A DNA stretch of 18,346 nt from JBCCFW01 sp039029535 (lineage in GTDB: Bacteria > Acidobacteriota > JBCCFW01), in the NCBI GenBank assembly GCA_039029535.1, contig JBCCFW010000158.1, positions 1 to 18,346 on the forward strand, given 5' to 3'. The notes beneath the pieces are model-generated. The model saw only the letters and a list, made by a program, of their open reading frames with translations, did no database searches and was not told the origin of the DNA. The translations under genes were made by a program, and so were the position numbers. Positions 13,665-18,346 of the stretch are shown here, piece after piece; the first letter of the stretch is position 1; each line of letters starts with the position of its first letter.

Positions 13665-15026
13665 TCAGTGCCCTGCCGTCATGAGCTCGAGCATCTCGGC
13701 ACGAAGCGCCGTGGCGCGCTCGTCCACGAGCCTCCACTGCCCCTTCACGTGCTCGATCGCGCCGAGGTCACTGAGCAGCGTCAAGAGACACGCGTCGCCG
13801 GCATGACGAATCGCCACCCCGCCGTCACTCGACTGCTGCTCGCCATTGGCCAGCCCCAGGAACCGGAACCAGTGCTCGGGGCGGATCACGACCGTTTCTC
13901 GGAAGCCCGGAAAGGCACGGCTCAACAACAGCAAGCGCGCCTGCCGTGAGAATCGAGACCGACTCACGCTCTCCCGCCCCGCCTCCCGGAACGGCAACCA
14001 GTAGTCCAGGCACGAACGGATGACGTGACGGTGAAGACGAAGGTTGCCCAGGATGGAGTAATCCAGCGCCTTGACGAGCCTGGCCACCTCCTTCCCGATC
14101 TCCTCACATGTCGTCTCCACCCACTCGTCGAGTTGCCCCGAGCTCGCCAGCTCTTCCTTTCTTCGGAGAAGCTCTTCGGCCCAGAAGGACTCAGCCTCGC
14201 CGAGACTCGTCAGCGGGGGCAGGCTCACGCGCCGGTCGAACATCTTCTCGAGATAGGCCTCGGGCGCGAAGCTGGGAACCGAGCGAAACTGCTCGTGCAA
14301 GAACTCCTCGAGAACCGGGACGTTCACGGCCCAGACACAGCTCAAGGGCCACGGGGCCTCGGGCTCCAGGAGCTCTTCTTGTGGCGCGAGAAGATGATAG
14401 AGCCCATCCATCAAGGCGATCGCCTCGCTCGGTCGGCAGCGATCCATGTCGTCGAGAAGCAGCAAGACGGCCCGCTTGCCCTGGACGGCTGCCAGCGCCC
14501 CCAGCATCTTGCGGAGAGCCGCCCTCGCCTTCCGGATCTCGGAGACGGGCTCGGGTCCCTCCTCACTCGGCACCCAGGTCGTCCAGAGCGTCTCGATCAC
14601 CTCGGGTGAGAGCAGCGCTCTCAGGAACGGCACCGGCGCGCCGCCAGTCAGCGCCGCCTCGACGGCCTTCGCAGCGAGTGGCTGACATGCCTTCGCGATC
14701 GTCTTGGCGCTGGCTTTCAGCTTCTCGACGACCCCATCGTCGTGAGCGGAGGCTTGACTCTCGGCTTGCTCGAGCACCGCGGAGAAATAGCGGAGAAAGC
14801 CCGCACGAGGCTCACTCGTCCCCAGCGTCTCCCAGGGTGAGTAAGTGAGCAGCACGAAGTGATCGCGGATTTCCGGCTGCTCCACGAGATGCCCCAGGAG
14901 CGTCGTCTTCCCACTCCCCCAAGGGCCAGCCAAGAGCACGTTGGTGCTCCTGGCCCCCAACAAGCTGGCCGCGAGGCGTGACCGGACGGTGGCGAGTATG
15001 TCGGACCTGTTCTGAGTCATCGTCAT
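13665..15026 (-). CDS. KAP-family P-loop NTPase (small partner)
   Basis: This is a predicted ATPase of the KAP class (STAND-like AAA+ relatives) of 453 residues. The Walker A is GPWGSGKT at 34-41, and the Walker B is VLLLLDDMDRCRP at 187-199, carrying the KAP-diagnostic DD-x-DRC. AYLEKMFDRRVSLPPL (about 257-272) matches the KAP 'LEK..q..LP' motif. The stretch between Walker A and B, where many KAP proteins insert membrane helices, holds only an Ala-rich moderately hydrophobic segment (about 107-140), so the protein looks soluble. The C-terminal 160 residues are helical and unassigned. The ATG at 15026 overlaps the upstream NTPase stop as ATGA, implying translational coupling and a joint function. 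No nuclease, toxin or protease motif is seen. The role is unknown; defence-associated signalling is possible. Confidence 0.85.
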   Translation of the reverse strand: MTMTQNRSDILATVRSRLAASLLGARSTNVLLAGPWGSGKTTLLGHLVEQPEIRDHFVLLTYSPWETLGTSEPRAGFLRYFSAVLEQAESQASAHDDGVVEKLKASAKTIAKACQPLAAKAVEAALTGGAPVPFLRALLSPEVIETLWTTWVPSEEGPEPVSEIRKARAALRKMLGALAAVQGKRAVLLLLDDMDRCRPSEAIALMDGLYHLLAPQEELLEPEAPWPLSCVWAVNVPVLEEFLHEQFRSVPSFAPEAYLEKMFDRRVSLPPLTSLGEAESFWAEELLRRKEELASSGQLDEWVETTCEEIGKEVARLVKALDYSILGNLRLHRHVIRSCLDYWLPFREAGRESVSRSRFSRQARLLLLSRAFPGFRETVVIRPEHWFRFLGLANGEQQSSDGGVAIRHAGDACLLTLLSDLGAIEHVKGQWRLVDERATALRAEMLELMTAGH

Positions 15027-18000
15027 TCCCCCGTGGCTTCCTGGTCGTCCAACGTGGCTCGCAACAGGGCGCGGTCCTCGGGACTCCAGCGGTTGCGATC
15101 CATGAACTGGCTCAAGGTGTCGATGCGTGGGAAGTCGTCAGCGAAGACCTCGTCACAGGCCGGCTCGATCCGGCTGGTGTCGCGAGGCGCTTGCAAGACG
15201 CTCTGGTGGAGCTCGGCATGGTTCGCCCTGACGAGCGCCATCACTTGATGCAACGAGTCCTCTGGGTTTCCGCCTTCGGCGGGGAAGGCCTTCGTGAGCC
15301 TCTGCGCGAACTGGTGGTTCAGACCATCCGCGTAGATCAAGCCGAGCCCGAGCGCCAGCGCGACCCGCCTCTGGGTGTCGGCCGTCTTGGGGAGGAAACG
15401 CACCACGATCGCGGACTGACTCCAGATCGCAGCGAGCCGCGACGACGACGCCCTCTCGAGGCACTGTGGGTCCAGCAGCAAGCCCCTGTTGAGCCCCATC
15501 CCGCAACGCTCGTCTTCCGATCGAGTTCGGCTCTCCGCCACGGCCTTGTTGGCGACCTGCAAGCGCGGAGCCCAGGTGGGAGCGCCGGCTTCTTCGGCGA
15601 AGCCCCACATCACGCAACCACCGAGCGTGACCACTCGCAGCTTGTTCGTGGCGTTCTCTGCAGCCCAGGACAGCGCAGCAGAGACGCGATAGATGTTCTC
15701 GGAATCGCCACTCTGCGCCGTCGTGATCAGCGTCGGCTTGATTTCCCGGATCATCTCGAACCCCAGCCGGAGAATGAGCGAGTCGCTTCCCGACCTGCCG
15801 CCAACCTCCTCGAAGACGTTCAGGCAGTACTCGAGCGTGCGAGCATGGAGCCGGTTGTGCTCGTCACCCATGCGCCGCGAGAGGACCTTCCGAGCGTGAG
15901 CAACGACCGCCTCCGCGCTCTCGTAGTGCTCGGACTCGAGAAGATGCTGGAGCCGCCCCCTCTCGCCGAGAACATCACGAAGAAAGTCCACGTGATAGAG
16001 AGCGATCCGCGCCTCGCTCGGGTCGAGCTCTTGAGCGAGGCGAAAGAGCTCGTCGCATTGCGGTTCGAGAGACGGAGCGTCATCGATGACGACGGCCAGG
16101 TTCGAGATCGTCGTGGCCGTGGCGCGCGTGAAGTCTCTCCGGTGAGCCTCCAAGAACGTGTCGTGATACGCGGCGACATGGAGCCACCTCTGCTCCGGAT
16201 CGGCCACCTGCTGAAGCAGCAAGTCCTGGAAGCTCGACACCCGGGAAGCGATGGAGAAGCCCAACGGCGAGGCCCCGACCCGCTCTTCCACCCAACTCAC
16301 GAAGTCGGGAAGATCCTTCCCCACGCTGGCCGCCCCCGAAAGCGAGGCCCCGTCCCCCGGCGACCGACGCCCCCGGGAAGCGCCAACGGAGAGAGCATGG
16401 AGGACGTTCACCAGGAGCTCTCGCTCCATTCGCCTGGCTGGCCAGCAGCGCTGCATCCCGTCCTCCTCGAGGCTCAGCGACATCTTGGTCACCCGACGCA
16501 ACTGGGACTCGAACGTCTTGAGGTCGAGACCATCGAGACGGGAGGCCCTCGCCCCACTTCGATGAAGCAGCCGCACGGCGGTCGCCTCGAGCATCGAATA
16601 GAGCTCCGGCTCGTGTTCCCTCATCTGCCACACGGGCCGAAACAGGCTCTGTAGCAGGGTCGCCTCGGGACGCTCCTGGGAGCTCCCGAGATAGTACTCA
16701 CGAACGAGGAACTTGAGTTGCCGGAGCGTCAGGTTGCGTGCCAGCCCGAGAAACTCGTCGCGCACTCGGTACTTCCCGTCGTCCAGACACCAAAGCACCC
16801 GTTGCAGGAACTCGAGCAACGACGTCGACGTGGCAAGGAAGTCCGCATCCTTGCTCGCGACATGCTCACTCTTCTTGAGGGCTCCGTACTCACTCTTCTC
16901 GAGTGTTCCGTGATCACTCTTCTTGAGGTCCCCATTGTCGCTCTCGCCACCCGGAACGAGCTCGCCTTCCATGGTCGCGATCTCGCCGGGGAAGGCTGGG
17001 AGGGACGCTTCTTGGTTCGGCTCGCGCTGAGCCTGAACGAGCTCTTCCAGGTCGACATCGAGGTTCGGCTCTACGGGCACCCGCTCGATCCTCAGCTCTT
17101 CTCGCCCCACGGTTCGAAGCACGTCGTGAAAGAAGACATCGATCAACCGTACGTCCCCAGAAACCCCCTCGGGCGCTCGCTCGAGCGTCTCGTCGAGAAG
17201 CTCCACGAGTTCCCCCTGCAGCTCTCCGAGCACTCCCGCATGCTCACCGAGATAACTCGGATGCACTTCCTGAGAAAGCTCCGGGATTGCAACGAAGTGA
17301 TGGAGGTACTTCACCAGCGCGGAGTTCGCCGTGATGGTGGGGCGACCGTCTTCGCCATGGCCGAAGCTGCCCATCCAGGAATCGACGGCGTCCTCGAGAA
17401 CCTCCCGATCACACGCGATGACGATGCTGACCCGGGTCATCCCATGGAAGCGCAGCAACAGCTTCACGATGTCGACGGCGATGCTCCTCGGACACCTGTC
17501 GAGATCGTCGACGAAGACGTTCAGCCTCCAGCCACGCTCTTTCAGGAGCGACTCGATGGCCCTCTCGACCGTGTTGGCAGCCCGATGGGCGTCGATCGTT
17601 CCCGGCGCCAGCCGGGCCGGACGGAACGGCACCCCCCCATCGACATCCTCCCTCTCCACTCCTTCGATTCTCTCGAGATTGTCGATGACTTTCAGGAGAT
17701 CCGTCAGCTCCTCGTCGACCTCCTCAGCGTTCTGCTTCGAAGCGTTCTGCTTCAACTCGTCGACCATCGATGCCATGACGATGGGCAGGGCGGAGCAGGG
17801 CACTGCCGCCGTGAGCACCGGCATGTGGAGCCAGCAGCAGACGGCACCCGAGTCCAGCTCCTTGATCCGACCCTGGAGCGCCCGCATGAAGCTGGACTTG
17901 CCGACACCATAGACACCGTGAACGAGCACCGAGGTGCCGGCTCGCCCGGCGGCGCAGGCAGCAGCGAGGCTCTGGATGAGCTGGGGAGTCGAAGCATCCG

Positions 18001-18142
18001 GCACCGCGCCCATGGCCGCCCGCCACATGCGCACGTCGTCGACGGGTGTCTCCTCGAGCACGGTGAGAAGACGAGACGCCGTCGGTCGCTGAGATTGGCC
18101 GCCCGGTTCGAGGGACTCTTGACTGGTTGCCATGATCGCCAT
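15023..18142 (-). CDS. KAP-family P-loop NTPase (large partner)
   Basis: This is a predicted 1039-residue ATPase. The Walker A is GVYGVGKS at 76-83, and the Walker B is LNVFVDDLDRCP at 207-218 with the KAP-type DDLDRC. VIACDREVLEDAV (about 241-253) and KYLHHFVAIPEL (about 278-289) match the downstream KAP motifs. A charged, low-complexity linker (about 355-435) contains four copies of an 8-residue repeat at 401-430. The C-terminal 600 residues are mostly helical; about 690-800 is TPR-like in spacing, a possible recognition or oligomerisation region. There is no signal peptide or clear membrane helix. An in-frame TAA directly precedes the ATG at 18142, so the start cannot be further upstream; no good ribosome site is visible there or at the second ATG (Met4). 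It is the first gene of the operon, 106 bp after a sigma-54-type regulator. Confidence 0.86.
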   Translation of the reverse strand: MAIMATSQESLEPGGQSQRPTASRLLTVLEETPVDDVRMWRAAMGAVPDASTPQLIQSLAAACAAGRAGTSVLVHGVYGVGKSSFMRALQGRIKELDSGAVCCWLHMPVLTAAVPCSALPIVMASMVDELKQNASKQNAEEVDEELTDLLKVIDNLERIEGVEREDVDGGVPFRPARLAPGTIDAHRAANTVERAIESLLKERGWRLNVFVDDLDRCPRSIAVDIVKLLLRFHGMTRVSIVIACDREVLEDAVDSWMGSFGHGEDGRPTITANSALVKYLHHFVAIPELSQEVHPSYLGEHAGVLGELQGELVELLDETLERAPEGVSGDVRLIDVFFHDVLRTVGREELRIERVPVEPNLDVDLEELVQAQREPNQEASLPAFPGEIATMEGELVPGGESDNGDLKKSDHGTLEKSEYGALKKSEHVASKDADFLATSTSLLEFLQRVLWCLDDGKYRVRDEFLGLARNLTLRQLKFLVREYYLGSSQERPEATLLQSLFRPVWQMREHEPELYSMLEATAVRLLHRSGARASRLDGLDLKTFESQLRRVTKMSLSLEEDGMQRCWPARRMERELLVNVLHALSVGASRGRRSPGDGASLSGAASVGKDLPDFVSWVEERVGASPLGFSIASRVSSFQDLLLQQVADPEQRWLHVAAYHDTFLEAHRRDFTRATATTISNLAVVIDDAPSLEPQCDELFRLAQELDPSEARIALYHVDFLRDVLGERGRLQHLLESEHYESAEAVVAHARKVLSRRMGDEHNRLHARTLEYCLNVFEEVGGRSGSDSLILRLGFEMIREIKPTLITTAQSGDSENIYRVSAALSWAAENATNKLRVVTLGGCVMWGFAEEAGAPTWAPRLQVANKAVAESRTRSEDERCGMGLNRGLLLDPQCLERASSSRLAAIWSQSAIVVRFLPKTADTQRRVALALGLGLIYADGLNHQFAQRLTKAFPAEGGNPEDSLHQVMALVRANHAELHQSVLQAPRDTSRIEPACDEVFADDFPRIDTLSQFMDRNRWSPEDRALLRATLDDQEATGE
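16853..16942. repeat. 24-bp tandem repeat inside the large KAP gene
   Basis: The unit TGCTCACTCTTCTTGAGGGC plus four bases occurs at 16863-16886, 16887-16910 and 16911-16934 on the plus strand, with partial copies at both ends. On the coding strand it encodes the 8-residue repeat S-[DE]-x-G-x-L-[KE]-K (residues 401-430). The period is a multiple of three, so gain or loss of copies keeps the frame. Confidence 0.85.
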
Positions 18143-18191
18143 TTAGGCCCGACCGGGATCACCTGTCGATCTCAGCGGCAAGTTGCCTAAA
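18142..18191. repeat. Separated inverted repeat at the large KAP gene start
   Basis: TTTAGGC (18142-18148) and GCCTAAA (18185-18191) are perfect 7-bp inverted copies, 43 bp start to start, about four helical turns. One copy touches the start codon. They could be paired operator half-sites, but chance is not excluded. Confidence 0.3.
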
Positions 18192-18200
18192 CAGCAGGCC

Positions 18201-18232
18201 AGACCGCATGACCTGGGGCCACTTGGCGGTCT
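18201..18232 (-). terminator. Possible hairpin between the regulator and the large KAP gene
   Basis: AGACCGC (18201-18207) and GCGGTCT (18226-18232) form a 7-bp stem with an 18-nt loop, starting 17 bp after the regulator stop. There is no T-run, so terminator function is doubtful. Confidence 0.25.
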
Positions 18233-18248
18233 CCAGTCGCGTCGGACG

Positions 18249-18346
18249 TCACGCCCCCCGCTCAGACCGCCAGTCCACCACCTTCGGCCGCCCGTACCCG
18301 GGTCCGATGCCCAGCTTCCTCAGCCGCTCGTACAGGGTCTGACGAC
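18249..18346 (-). CDS. C-terminus of a Fis-type HTH regulator, probably sigma-54-dependent
   Basis: Only the last 32 codons are in the window. They read RQTLYERLRKLGIGPGYGRP, then KVVDWRSERGA and a stop at 18249-18251. The R-x-TLY-x-R-L-x-K-LGI pattern is the recognition helix and end of the Fis-type helix-turn-helix that closes NtrC-class sigma-54 activators. The AAA+ and sensory parts lie outside the window. It is on the same strand as the KAP genes and 106 bp upstream, so it may be unrelated, or it may be their regulator. Confidence 0.75.
   Translation of the reverse strand, partial: RQTLYERLRKLGIGPGYGRPKVVDWRSERGA

Noticed and set aside
16853..16942. Tandem repeats read as a CRISPR array
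   Set aside because: Units are directly adjacent with a 24-bp period and no unique spacers; they encode an 8-residue protein repeat in frame.
14978..18190. Two long plus-strand open frames (558 and 490 codons) opposite the large KAP NTPase
   Set aside because: The minus strand has Walker A, Walker B and KAP motifs in one 1039-codon frame; the plus-strand products are His/Arg/Glu-rich shadows.

Overview
The window is a high-GC bacterial chromosome segment (about 65-70% GC by eye). It carries universal housekeeping genes next to large GAF-domain signalling proteins and NtrC-type regulators. A multi-GAF soluble histidine kinase with a receiver-domain partner, a sigma-54-type Fis helix-turn-helix end, an E. 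coli-like DnaE with a degenerate PHP domain, and a C-minus type ribosomal protein S4 away from any rpoA cluster fit a deltaproteobacterial or myxobacterial lineage. That placement is an inference and was not tested by a database search.

Positions 1-3200 (minus strand) hold a two-component pair: a cytoplasmic GAF-GAF-GAF-PAS-HisKA-HATPase kinase and, downstream of it, a receiver-domain protein cut by the window edge. A hairpin with a T-run sits on the kinase stop codon, between the two genes. Positions 3200-4830 hold a 50-residue Cys/His protein on the plus strand that converges on a secreted beta-propeller protein on the minus strand, with a hairpin between them.

Positions 4833-11849 (plus strand) are a co-directional run: guaA (GMP synthase), dnaE (DNA polymerase III alpha), accA (acetyl-CoA carboxylase alpha) and an EamA-type membrane transporter. 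Gaps are short, except for about 100 bp before accA that holds a hairpin, a palindrome and a possible extended -10. Next come rpsD, with its own AT-rich promoter, and a DtxR-family metal-dependent repressor that has a C-terminal Cys cluster. No tRNA, rRNA, CRISPR array or insertion sequence was seen.

Positions 13196-18142 (minus strand) are the accessory part of the window. A 1039-residue KAP-type P-loop NTPase overlaps by 4 nt a second, unrelated-looking 453-residue KAP-type NTPase. A possible third small gene follows, behind a perfect 14-bp palindrome. The large NTPase has an in-frame 24-bp minisatellite in its central linker. The end of a sigma-54-type regulator lies upstream on the same strand. 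KAP NTPases occur in several phage-defence systems (PifA, TmN, QatA), so this pair is the best candidate for an undescribed system here, but a defence role is inference only. The small gene converges on and overlaps the DtxR-family gene.
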